Of a stretch of DNA of 64,000 nucleotides, positions 11,911 through 21,926 are shown piece by piece. The position numbers and the translations under genes were made by a program. Numbering within the stretch: the stretch's first letter is position 1; the number at the start of each line of letters is the position of its first letter. The notes beneath the pieces were generated by a model that ran no database searches, was not told where the DNA came from, and saw only the letters and a list, made by a program, of their open reading frames with translations. The DNA comes from Tritrichomonas musculus (Eukaryota > Parabasalia > Tritrichomonadida > Tritrichomonadidae): assembly GCA_039105265.1 (NCBI GenBank), contig JAPFFF010000001.1, forward strand, positions 5,580,001-5,644,000, in the 5' to 3' direction.

Positions 11911-13111
11911 TCTTGTTTAGTGAGATGATATATTTAACAAGTTCGATATTTCCTGATTCACATGAAAGATGTAAGATATTTCCTTTATATTGGTCATAGA
12001 AATTTTGAATCTCACCATGATTTTCAATAATTTTTTGAATTATGTAGAAATATTGTTTTTGATCGTTTTTAATTTTCGTTTCTAACTTATCAATGTAATA
12101 ATCACTACAAATTTCAATTTTGTTTTCTTTCGTTGATTCTTTAACATTTTTTCCGTCGTCTTCAAGAATTCTAAGATACTCATTAATTTCATCTTCATTG
12201 ACATCTTCATCTATATACGAAAAGTCTTTTGATATTTTATTGAAAATGAAATCGAATGAAGGTCTTTCTTGAGCATCCTGACTCCAGCATAGATTCAACA
12301 ATTGTCTCATCTTTTTTGTGATTCCATCTGTGAATTCTGGACGTTCGCCATTCATTACTTTTGCGACAAGTTTTGAGAGTGAAATCGATTTTCCATTTTT
12401 AGAGAAAGGTTCAACACCTGAGACGATTTCGTAAACCAGAATTGCGAATGCGTATACATCGATTCCCGTTCCAAATTTCTCTTCATCATCGTCGAGCAAT
12501 TCTGGTGCCATGTACAATGGTGTTCCTACACCTCCAGTCATTTTAACTTGCATCGAACGAGTCAAAATTTCAGAAAAACATCGAGAAAGACCGAAATCAC
12601 ATACACGTGGATAGAAGTTATCGTCAAGAAGAATGTTTTCTGGCTTCAGATCTCGGTGAAGAATTCCATGACTGTGCAGGTATCGCATAGCGTGACTGAT
12701 TCCAAGGATGCAGATGTATTTTTTGGTTGCATCCCAGTCATGATGTGCAATGCTGTGTCGTTCGTTATGTAAAATTAAACTCAGTGATCCGTTCTTTAGA
12801 TATTCGGTTAAAATCGTGGGTTCAAGCTTGATGGCTTCTTGGCTGGTTGGATCAATGAATTTGTGGAAATTGATCCCATAAAATTTGACAATGGCTGGAT
12901 GGTCGAGTTGATTAAGTATGCCTGATTCTCGAATAAATTGGTTCTGTTCTTTCCCGGTAAACATTCGTCCAATATCAATGATTTTGGCTGCATAAAGTTT
13001 GCCATCTTTCTTGTTTTTAACTATGACAACTTCGCCATATGATCCTTTGCCTATCTTTTTTTCAGGCTTCGTGTAATCTTCTGTTTCAAAGAAGGCTCCT
13101 TCTAATTCCAT
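11870..13111 (-). CDS. TKL-like protein kinase with a truncated ankyrin tail
   Basis: A 413-residue intact frame. The kinase domain spans about residues 15-300. Visible landmarks are the Gly-rich loop GKGSYG (21-26), the ATP lysine in AAK (43), the alpha-C glutamate (62), HRDLKPEN (152-159), DFG (172-174), GTPLYMAPE and the WSQDAQERPSF subdomain XI. All catalytic residues are present, so an active Ser/Thr kinase is expected. An acidic linker leads to a single ankyrin repeat, NILHLSCESGNIELVKYIISLNKIDI, after which the frame ends in satellite sequence (IIIFYL, stop). Trichomonad relatives carry several ankyrin repeats here, so this copy has lost its C-terminal binding module. The ATG at 13111 is preceded by TCACATT, matching the initiator motif. 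Confidence 0.85.
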   Translation of the reverse strand: MELEGAFFETEDYTKPEKKIGKGSYGEVVIVKNKKDGKLYAAKIIDIGRMFTGKEQNQFIRESGILNQLDHPAIVKFYGINFHKFIDPTSQEAIKLEPTILTEYLKNGSLSLILHNERHSIAHHDWDATKKYICILGISHAMRYLHSHGILHRDLKPENILLDDNFYPRVCDFGLSRCFSEILTRSMQVKMTGGVGTPLYMAPELLDDDEEKFGTGIDVYAFAILVYEIVSGVEPFSKNGKSISLSKLVAKVMNGERPEFTDGITKKMRQLLNLCWSQDAQERPSFDFIFNKISKDFSYIDEDVNEDEINEYLRILEDDGKNVKESTKENKIEICSDYYIDKLETKIKNDQKQYFYIIQKIIENHGEIQNFYDQYKGNILHLSCESGNIELVKYIISLNKIDITSRDIIIFYL

Positions 13112-13985
13112 TCGAATTAATGTGAGTTATTTATATGATAAATTGTAAATATACTGATCATTATTCTTAATTTTATATTATAATATTCTTTATTAAATTT
13201 TATATTTAATTTGAAAATATTTTTTATTTATTATTATAATTTTTGTTTTTAATTTTTAAAGATATTTTAAATATTTTAAAATTTTTTATTTTTTAAGAAA
13301 TTTTCATTGTCATCACAAAAACTCAATTGTGAAAAATCACCAAAACAAAAAAATTTCCACAAATGTATAATATCATCGTTTATTCATAATATATTTAATT
13401 ATAAAGCCTTTATATAAATAACAATATATTTATTAATTCTATTATTTCTTTTAGTAAAACATATTAGTTTATATTTTTAAGGAATTATTAACAAAATTTC
13501 ATGGTCAGATATTCAAAAAATTGAAAATTGAAAGAGATGCCAACGAAATTGAATGAATATAAAATTTTCCAATATTTTTCATTTATCTTATTAAAATAAG
13601 TATATTCACAAATAATAATATCAATTATTTTATTTAATAATTTAAAAAATATTTGATATTTAATAAATATTATAATATAATATATATTTAACAAGCATAA
13701 TAGCAAACATTTATATTTTATTTGCAAACATATTCAAAAACATTTATAATGTTTAATACGTTAATAAGTATTGAAAAAAAGTTTTATTCTCAGAATATTT
13801 GTGGGGCCTCCCAAAAAAAAAAAAAAAAAAAAAAAAAAAAACGAATTTTTTTTTCTAACAATATAAAATAAATTATTTATTAAGATAAATATAAATTTAT
13901 ATAATTTTATTTTTTATTCAATTTAGTGGTTCGACCTTTCTTTATTCAAAGGTCGTACGACCTCATCAACTTTTTCATTAAACTC
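13112..13985. other. AT-rich spacer with an A29 tract
   Basis: No gene is seen. It contains a homopolymer of about 29 A at 13813-13841, directly after GTGGGGCCTCCC. A short palindromic stretch around 13935-13965 (ACCTTT...AAAGGTCGTACGACC) is also present. Confidence 0.5.
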
Positions 13986-14823
13986 ATAGAAATAAACTTA
14001 AAGTAAAAAGGCAGACCACTATTTTTTCCCTCAATTATTATGACATAAAATATTTCTTCTCATTTTTAAAATTTTATAAAATTTTATCTCAAAATCTTAT
14101 TTACCAATCTTTTTTTTTTACGAATTTCATCAATATCTCAGCAAAAACTTCAAGCAATCGCTAAATATGCATCAAAGAATTTTTTTACTCTTTAAACATT
14201 ACAATTTGTTATATTATTTGATCTATTTTGATATAAAATTTTTATTCTATTTTCAATCAAAAACATCAAATTTCACGTAATACACTCAACAACAAGAAGC
14301 TGTCATTAAAAATTATCAGTTATGCGCCAAAACAAGTTTTTTTACTCTTTTTATTTTTTGATCATATCTCATTGAACAGCACGACATAGCGCAGTACGTA
14401 TCAACTGTTTTTTTACCATAAGAAAATTATTTTTATATTAATTTTCATGAAAATAGAAAGCGATCCTAATGAAAAAAAGAGCAAAACAATTTTTTTAGTA
14501 AAACCCATTTTTATTCAATTTTAAATCATTAATCATTGAAAATTAATAAAATTCAAATGGGAAAAAACTCATACCATTTTAACGGTACTGCGATCGGATG
14601 TAAAGTGTCAAAAGTATTTAAAAAACTGTAATAATCGAGACAAACCAAATATATAAATAGAACACATCATATATAATAACTTAGTAAAATATTGGAAGGA
14701 TTTTCTAATTTGATTTGGAGAAAAGGAGCACGGGTAACCGTTTTTCGTACGTTAAGAAGCCTTAAAAAAACATTTATATCTTATTATAAAAACAAGAAAA
14801 AACAATATTTTTTAAATATATTA

Positions 14824-15914
14824 GAGTACGCCGAAATAGCGTTTTCTTTTTTGAAAAAACTAACAAAGTCAAAAAAGCGCCATATTTTCGGTATACTATT
14901 CTTTTTGTATTTTTAATAACATTTCCAAATAAAAACTTTGTTTTTGTTGAAAAATTGGTGTTTTTTGAATATTATCATATATTTTACAATAACTAACTTT
15001 TTTTCAGAAAAAGTGGAGAATTACAAAAAACATGATATTTTCGATAAAAATTTTTTTTTAAAAAATCAAGTTTCTTCTTTTTTTAGTATTTGAGTTTATT
15101 TTGTTAGTAATATTTTTCTAAAAAAAATAATTTTTACAAATTTATAATCCAATTGGGCAAACGATTTTTGTTTCTTTAGAAAAATAAATTTTCCTATTAA
15201 TCAAACCAATACAGATTAATGATTTTTATGAACAATAGGCCAAAAAATTACAGGTTGGAAGTTATATTAGTTAGTTGAGGTGGCATATGATAAAAAAATT
15301 TGGGAAAAAAAGAAAATAGATTTCCCGTTCTTGAATAATGCAATGAATTCAATTATATAAAGTTTATAATTTATTTGATATATATTTTTAAAAATTATAT
15401 TGTTAAAGCAGAATATTGATCATTCCGAAATTAAAATGATATGTTTAAAAAACTAATGATCAATCATAAATATATTCAAAATAAACACAATATTTATTGT
15501 AAATTACATTCTTTGGTATTTTAAGTAAATAAGAATAAGAATAAGATCATTATGAGCTGAAATTATTTGACTTTTCATTCAATACTGAATTAAATAAATA
15601 AAATCGAATTTCATATAAAAAACTTGGAAAAACTATTTTTTCTAAATCACAAACATTTATTGAAAAAAATAGTTTTTTTTGAAAAACAAACTTTTCTGAA
15701 AAAAAATTTTTTTTGAATAAAAACAATTACCTATCGAATTTTTTGATTATTTAGAAAAACTCACGTTGAACAAAAAGGAAGAGTTATTTCATACAGTTTT
15801 ATTTTTCTTTATTTAACAAGTTTGAATATAAAAAACTTATTTTCTTTGGAATAACTTATGCTTTTTCATTATTGATACTTTTTTCAAATAACAATTCACT
15901 ATTTCGGCGTACTC
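14824..15914. mobile_element. nested TA-flanked inverted-repeat element, about 1.1 kb
   Basis: TA + GAGTACGCCGAAATAG at 14822-14839 is exactly inverted at 15899-15916 (CTATTTCGGCGTACTC + TA). TA at both outer edges fits Tc1/mariner-type insertion. The short frame at 14692-14916 crosses its left boundary and is not a gene. No transposase is seen. Confidence 0.5.
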
Positions 15915-16300
15915 TATTGATTATTTATATTAGATAATATAATCCATAATGATACATTACATAATTATTTCAAGTGTGATGAAATAAAGTCCTAATGATG
16001 TTTTTTTTTGATCATCCAAAGGACTTGTAAATTAATAGTTTTGATATTTTATTTTAGTGCTAAATGATAAAATGGTATTATATCTTTTAAATAAAATTTA
16101 TAGTAGACTTATAAATTTCCAAATCACATTTTTTATTTTTGAAATCCTGGGGAATATTCTTTTCTGTTGAGTGTTTATTTACATTGATATTTTATTTTGT
16201 ACCACGATTGGTGTTAATAATTCTATTATATTATAATTAATGTTTTGTTGATACGGAATTTTTATTACAAAATATAATTTTTTTAATATATATTTATTTA

Positions 16301-16530
16301 AGGTACAAATCTAGTACGTTTAAAAACCGCAAAATTTTTTGACACTTTATTAAACTAAACGACATGTTATATAAAAAAAAATATTTTTATCATAAAATTT
16401 TTATAAAAAAAAATAAAGTTCAGAATTTCAAATCTGACACTCATTCAAAATAAAACTTTTTCAATAGGGTAAGGGGTCTCAAATATATAACGTTCTTTCT
16501 CTCAATTTATAACGTACTAGATTTGTACCT
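16301..16530. mobile_element. 230-bp MITE, TA-flanked (Tc1/mariner type)
   Basis: Perfect 20-bp terminal inverted repeats, AGGTACAAATCTAGTACGTT at 16301-16320 and AACGTACTAGATTTGTACCT at 16511-16530, with TA directly outside each end (16299-16300 and 16531-16532). There is no coding capacity. Just inside its left end, 16333-16349 is a 17-nt match to the right terminus of the surrounding 3-kb element (17598-17614). Confidence 0.8.
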
Positions 16531-17634
16531 TAATAAAGCATATTAAATATAGTATTTTCATTTTGGAGTTGAAAAGATAATAATTTCATGAATATTTATG
16601 TTTATTAAAAATCAAAGTTTTCGGGAAAATAATAACAAATAATTGTTATATATAATCATACCCAGCAAATTTAATTATTTATCTGCAGAAAAAATCAATT
16701 AATTATGATATTTATGTATTTTAATGATGTTTGGAGGTTCTATGATATTTTATTATTATATTTTAATAATAAAATAGACTATTATCTTTAATATAATGAA
16801 ATTTCATTTCCAAAATAACTAAATACATAAGTAAATTCCGAATAAAAAATGAATAAAATAAAAAAAATTGAGTAGTGAAAATAAATTATCGTTCAATTTG
16901 TCAACTTTTTGAATTATTTTTATACTTTGATATTTTTCTTTCATTTGTCGATAAATCGATTTATTTCTGTGTATTTACACCACTTCTATCAAACATGTAA
17001 AAACGTTTATAATTAAAATTCGTACGTTAGTTCTGAAAAGTTAAACTTTTTGATAACTTAGATTTTTAAAACATGAATAATGTTTTTCCCCTACGATAGA
17101 TTTTTTTTTGGTCTATATAAAACTTGCTTAAAAACCAATATACTATATAATATTTCAATATGAAGTCGAAACGATTATTTTCAATAACCGCCAAAGTCGT
17201 GCTCCTTTTTTGGAGATTTATGTTGACAAAATTTGAATGAAAAACTCATTTTATCCATTCAAAAAAATTTTTTTCATATGGTATGTCTATAAAATTGAAA
17301 ATTTACTTCCAAATTTCATTAAAGAATTTGATTTTATATTAGGAGTTTTTCGAAAAAAAAAGTTTTTTCGAAAAAAATACAATTTTTCAGAAAAAAGTTG
17401 ATTTTTTGGAAACATTTTTGTGAATTTATTTGGCCGTACGATCAAAAATCATTCAAAACGTTTTCCGAAAAATCTACTTTTTTCTGAAAAACTTTATTTT
17501 TTAAGCAAAAAGTATTTTTTTCGAAAAACCCCTATTATATAAAATTAACTGTTATATAATTTTTTTAGGCATTTCCAGGTTATTTAATTTTGCTCTCAAT
17601 TTTTTGACACTTTACATCCGATCGCAGTACCGTT

Positions 17635-18406
17635 ACCATTGTTTGAATATAAAAGCGTATATACGATCAAGAATTTGAATATAAAAAATTTATAACAATC
17701 ATATAAAGTATTCAAATTATATTCAATTAGTGGTCTGAGTTTTTACTTTCAGTTTACTCTGAATACTTTTCTATGATGCTTATTCAAAAACCGGTAGTCA
17801 TTATAAAATTTTAAAAATTTTTTAGAACTTTTTAAAAAGATATTTGAGTTATATTTGAGAGCCTTTTCAATATCATTTTTCATTCAATTTTGAACATCTT
17901 TATGAAATATTTGAGTGCGATTTTATGAAAAAGTTTACGATGTCGACCGGTTTTTCTGATGTTTACTCGTTTATCAGACAAATGGTGTTCCGACAATTGC
18001 GACTAAGAGTTGCAGAAATGCATCGTGTCTTCTGATTGATCCTCTGGTTAGCGTGATAATCAAGCAACTTAATTGAATAAAAGCCAATTTAACGCAGATT
18101 AAATAATCCTATCAAAAACTTAAAAAAATGACAGCTATTTTTTTTTTTTATAAAAATGGTAAGCTAAATAAAAATAAAGAAGAACTACAAAAGCATGAAA
18201 CATAATTTTGTGTATTGATGTTAGAATCTTGAATTTATTTTGAACTTTTTGAATAGTAAAATGATTAAATTGAAATTAAGATACATAAAAGTGTTTAAGT
18301 GCATCTAAAAGCAAGATTGAACCAGCAATTTTTTGAATCTGTAAAATATTCACTGATAATTAAAGCAAATATTGATTCCTTGTATTTCGAGTTGTGCGAG
18401 TTAATA
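17635..18406. other. spacer between transposons with a higher-GC island
   Basis: Bases 17635-17930 are AT-rich with nothing coding. From about 17936 to 18085 the composition changes sharply (see the separate ncRNA candidate). 18090-18406 is AT-rich again and leads into the mariner left end. Confidence 0.4.
17936..18085. ncRNA. candidate structured RNA or relic, higher-GC island
   Basis: This stretch is clearly richer in G and C than the surrounding DNA and has no open frame of note. Two simple hairpins can be drawn: TCTGAT...ATCAGA around 17968-17991, and TGCGACT-AAG-AGTTGCA around 17999-18016. It does not match tRNA, 5S, U1, U2, U4, U5, U6 or SRP RNA landmarks that I know. The strand is undecided. 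It could equally be a fragment of a lost gene or of a transposon. Confidence 0.25.
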
Positions 18407-19685
18407 TAGGGTGTTACAAGTTATCGTAGATTTTTAATGAATATCGATGTTATTGGTGATTTGTTAGTAACTATAAAAATAGGACAAAGACTATTTATAA
18501 AATGCTAAAACAAAAATTAATTGTCACTTTTTTTTATTGAGATAAACAACTTTTTAAATTGGACTGTACGTTATTTTTGTACGTAAAATTCAAAATGCAA
18601 AAAGAATATATATTTGAACTAACAAAAGAAGGGAAAAAACCTAACGAAATCCAACAATTATTGCAGCAACGTTTCGGCCAGGAAGCGTATTGCAGATCAA
18701 CAGTGTATAAGTGGTCTGCTCAAGCAAGGATAGGAGTGGACTTGGATGACAATGGAGAGAAGCGTGGAACGAAGCCAGATGAGCAACTTCTTTATCAAAT
18801 AGAACAAGTTCTTGATGAAGAACCTTTTTCTTCAACTAGAAGTATTGCTGACATGCTGAATGTTAATAATGTAATTGTATATAGATATATGACTATATAT
18901 CTTCACAAAGTTTTCAAAGCTTCTAGATGGGTCCCGCACTTTTTAAATTCATTACAAAAACAAAATAGGGTGGACAAATTAACAGCGCTTTCTGAAATTT
19001 TGTATTCATGGGAGCACGAATCTTTTCGCAGCATCGTGACTGGGGATCAGAAATGGTTCACGTTATACTATGGCAATGACGGAGCTTGGGTTGATTCTGA
19101 CCAAATTCCCCCTGAAATGAATGGTGACCGGATTTCCATTAAAAAAGTTATGGTCACCATTATTTGGGTTTTTTTCGGTTTTTGCTTTGTAGATTTTTTA
19201 CCGAGTAGCATGAAATATAATTCGCAATACTTTATAAAAAATATACTGGCTCCACTATCGGCAAAAAGAACCGATATTTGGAAACGTTCGACCAAGAGAA
19301 AGATCTGGCTGCATCTTGATAATTCAATGGTGTATAACTCAAAATTAGTTATGTCAAATTACGATCATTTTGCATTCAAAAGGCCGCCGCATCCGGCTTA
19401 TTCGCCATATGTGGGTCCTTCTGATTTTTATCTCTTCGGATATTTAGAAGAGAAATTAAAAGGACAACTATTCAGAGATGCGGATGAGCTTCAAGAAGCT
19501 CTCAATGAAATATTGGGCTCAATTTCACAGCAACAAAGAAAAAACGTTTTTGAGCATTGGATTGAACGTTGCAACTGGGTCGTAGAGAATAATGGAGAAT
19601 ATTATCATAAATAATAATTTGATTATATTTAATTTGTTTTATTTTTTATATTCAAAAAAAATCCACGATAACTTGTAACACCCTA
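18407..19685 (+). mobile_element. complete mariner-family transposon
   Basis: Terminal inverted repeats of about 28 bp start with TAGGGTGTTACAAGTTATCG at 18407 and are mirrored at the right end (CGATAACTTGTAACACCCTA, ending 19685); only a few inner positions differ. TA flanks both sides (18405-18406 and 19686-19687). The palindromic TATA makes the exact edge ambiguous by 2 bp. At 1.28 kb with one transposase gene, it has the normal size and layout of mariner. Confidence 0.92.
18595..19614 (+). CDS. mariner transposase, D,D34D
   Basis: 339 residues from the first ATG (18595); an upstream non-ATG extension is unlikely to be used. The N-terminal third is the paired helix-turn-helix DNA-binding region (KPNEIQQLLQQRFGQ...STVYKWSAQ). 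The catalytic triad is complete: D151 in VTGDQKW, D242 in WLHLDN and D277 in GPSDFYLF. The spacing from the second to the third aspartate is 34 residues, the mariner signature. The length matches the family norm (about 345). The usual mariner wording HDNARPH is changed to LDNSMVYN, and the WVPH linker motif is present (RWVPHFLN). No stop or frameshift is seen, so this copy may be active or recently inserted. Confidence 0.93.
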   Translation: MQKEYIFELTKEGKKPNEIQQLLQQRFGQEAYCRSTVYKWSAQARIGVDLDDNGEKRGTKPDEQLLYQIEQVLDEEPFSSTRSIADMLNVNNVIVYRYMTIYLHKVFKASRWVPHFLNSLQKQNRVDKLTALSEILYSWEHESFRSIVTGDQKWFTLYYGNDGAWVDSDQIPPEMNGDRISIKKVMVTIIWVFFGFCFVDFLPSSMKYNSQYFIKNILAPLSAKRTDIWKRSTKRKIWLHLDNSMVYNSKLVMSNYDHFAFKRPPHPAYSPYVGPSDFYLFGYLEEKLKGQLFRDADELQEALNEILGSISQQQRKNVFEHWIERCNWVVENNGEYYHK

Positions 19686-20618
19686 TACATACGACTTGTC
19701 AGACTTTTGGTATATTTATTATATCCGAAACCATGAAGCTGTAATAAAAATATTGATTGAGAAAAATGGTAAATACATGGAAAATTTAAAAGTAAACGGA
19801 AGTAAACCGAAAATTTTAGATATAACGTGCAAAAAAAAGAATTATAAACAGAAAACATAAACTTTTTGAAAGAAAAATAGTAAATTTTTCATATTTTTTA
19901 TATCACATTTCCCCGCAAAGGTGATCGAAGGAAGAAATATCTGGGTATATAGTCCATTTTACTTAAATTTTCTACATTAAATATGAAAATTTAAAATAAT
20001 TGGTATTGATATTTTATTATTATGCATTTTTAAAGTGAATTTTTCTTTTTTTTGGAGGTTTTCGTATTTAGAATAAAATTTAAATTAACTTTTTGAGAAT
20101 ATTATTTCTAAAAAAAAATTAGGTTTATATCTTAATATTAAATCGCTATAATTTAGAATAAATTAATTGATTATATTATATTAAATAATTAAATACTTTT
20201 AAAATGCTTAAACATATAAATATATCCAAGATTCAAAGAGAAAAAACAAAAACAAATTTCTTCCATTTTTTGATATATTATACATTTATCTCTGTTAATA
20301 AACAATATTTCGATAATTTAATAAAAATATAAGTTGTTTAATTTATATATTATTTTATATTATGAATATAGACCGAAATTGATAAATTTTTAAATGTTTA
20401 GTTAGATGCAATAGATCATTCTTTTTACATTAAAATATAAAGAAATATAAATAAATGTATAACTATTTTATTATTTAAATATGTTTATTAAAAAAATGAA
20501 AATATAATAAGATAGATTTATTTTAAAATGAAAAAAATACGTTATTTCAAGTCTTAACCCATCTTATGAAATGTGAAATAAAATATTTATTGAAAGACAA
20601 TTTCATTTTTTTTAGAAA
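19686..20618. other. AT-rich spacer, no gene seen
   Basis: No persuasive frame on either strand, no inverted repeats noticed and no RNA gene. Extremely AT-rich throughout. Confidence 0.5.
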
Positions 20619-20626
20619 ATTCGCAA

Positions 20627-21816
20627 GAACGTAGGAAACTATGGCGGTTAAATACGTTAAAACAAAAAACACTCTTTTTAGGTGAATATATAAAGATTTG
20701 AAAAACAATTTCACTTGTATATAAATAAGTATCTTTATAAGTACGTAATTAATTAAAAGAATTTAAATTAATTACATCACGTATCATTTTAAAGACGAAA
20801 TATTAAATGAAAAGTTTACATGAAAATTCAATGCCTATCGTCAAAAAAGCATTGAAAAATAAAATAAAAAAAAGAACAAAATGAAGGATTAACATATTTT
20901 ACTATCTGAATATTTTCAATTATCATTTTATTGAAAATATATTTATATAATAATGTTTCCTTTTAATGCGTAACAATTCCCAATATTCTTATTTTAGTAG
21001 TAATTTCAATTTTTTTATCACAATATTTGATGGGCCAAAATGGTATAAACAAAAAAACGTATAATTTGAGAGAATAATTGTAAAATTGACCATATTAAAA
21101 TCTTTAATATATTATATTTATTTCGGTAAGTATTTAAAAAAACTATATTTTAATAAATCATATAAAAATAATACGCATTATTTTACTAAAGTTTTTAGGT
21201 ATTGCTTTTTTATCTTAGAAATAAATGAAGATATGATTTTCGATTCATATCATATGCAAATAGGTAAAATTTGGTACGTAAAATAGTCTTTTACCACGAT
21301 AAATACGTTAAAAACAAGTAGTAAAAGATGATTGAATAGCTTTTTGAAACTGAATATTTGTTTCAACTTTTGAAGAGCAAAGCTTATAAAATAACCAAAT
21401 ATACAAAGATAAAAGCTTGTAAGTTAAATCATACTGCTGTTTGCTTTTTCAAATTTTGAATTTTTCTTGAGTTATGGCATAATCTGGATTGCATTCATTC
21501 GTGTTGATTCTTAGCTGTGTAAACTTCTTTAATAATACTACCGCTCGATAATAATACGCATTTTCATGCATAATTTATCGAATTTCCTTTGTTTTGATGA
21601 AAAATATTTTCATTATTTTCGCATTAAAATTATTATAAACCATTGAATTTTTAGTTTTTGGGTTAATTTTGGGATTAAAAATGTTTGATAATATCTCAAA
21701 ACGTACCGTTAGAAAAATTAATATTTTATTAAATATATTAATTAAATATATCATTAATAATAAATAAATATTCCATATATGCAAGTAGTCGGAGGTCAAA
21801 TAGTTTCCTACGTTCT
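20627..21816. mobile_element. 1.19-kb non-autonomous transposon with a perfect 8-bp target duplication
   Basis: Terminal inverted repeats of 17 bp, AGAACGTAGGAAACTAT at 20627-20643, with the exact reverse complement at 21800-21816. The 8 bases AATTCGCA lie directly outside both ends (20619-20626 and 21817-21824). The interior is AT-rich with only a 66-residue chance frame (21086-21286). An 8-bp duplication fits hAT, P or Merlin-like families, but the termini do not start with the usual hAT CAGGG, so the family is left open. It ends about 110 bp upstream of the hydrolase gene and may supply part of its 5' region. Confidence 0.88.
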
Positions 21817-21926
21817 AATTCGCATTATAATATAAAATGCTGTCTAATAAATTACAAAATTTTAATATATTCAAAAAATTATGAGTGTAATTATCACTCT
21901 CAATATTTTTTTAATATTTTAGGAGA

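Larger units (their letters stand above)
9848..13111 (-). pseudogene. kinase-ankyrin gene footprint, ankyrin part disrupted by a satellite
   Basis: The last ankyrin repeat of the gene can still be read on the minus strand just beyond the satellite: IFFKTPIDIAKENKLDSIVAFLAKQISK then a stop, at about 9848-9945. The original gene therefore probably ran from 13111 to 9848, and the 187-bp satellite grew inside it, between one ankyrin repeat and the final one. The present frame from the kinase stops at 11870 and no longer reaches this tail. See the separate entries for the kinase frame and for the array. Confidence 0.6.
14581..17634. mobile_element. 3.05-kb DNA transposon-like element with 33-bp terminal inverted repeats
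   Basis: The left end is AACGGTACTGCGATCGGATG followed by TAAAGTGTCAAAA (14581-14613). The right end is its exact reverse complement at 17602-17634. Flanking bases are ACCATTTT on the left and ACCATTGT on the right, a probable 8-bp target duplication with one change. No transposase frame is found inside; the interior is extremely AT-rich and contains at least two smaller TA-flanked elements. This is a non-autonomous cut-and-paste element. The 8-bp duplication suggests a hAT-like or similar family, but the terminal sequence is not one I recognise. Confidence 0.7.
13986..17765. repeat. imperfect outer inverted repeat around the transposon nest
   Basis: An arm at 13986-14020 (ATAAACTTAAAGTAAAAAGG then CAGACCACTA) has an imperfect reverse-complement partner at 17729-17764 (TAGTGGTCTGAGTTTTTACT then TTCAGTTTACT). 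The arms flank the 3-kb element on both sides, so they may be the decayed ends of an older element into which it jumped. They are diverged and no target duplication is visible. Confidence 0.35.

Noticed and set aside
13813-13841. A29 (and T31 at 56947, T33 at 58493) as retroposon poly(A) tails
   Set aside because: No LINE/SINE body or target duplication next to any of them; plain homopolymers in AT-rich DNA.
14692-14916. 74-residue open frame in the transposon nest
   Set aside because: Spans the border of a nested inverted-repeat element and shows no transposase motif.
13960-17770. nest considered as a large virus-like (Maverick/Polinton) element
   Set aside because: Too short, no capsid, polymerase or integrase coding, and no 6-bp target duplication.
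17936-18085. tRNA-like wording GGTTAGCGTGATAATC
   Set aside because: No acceptor, anticodon or T arm can be built around it.
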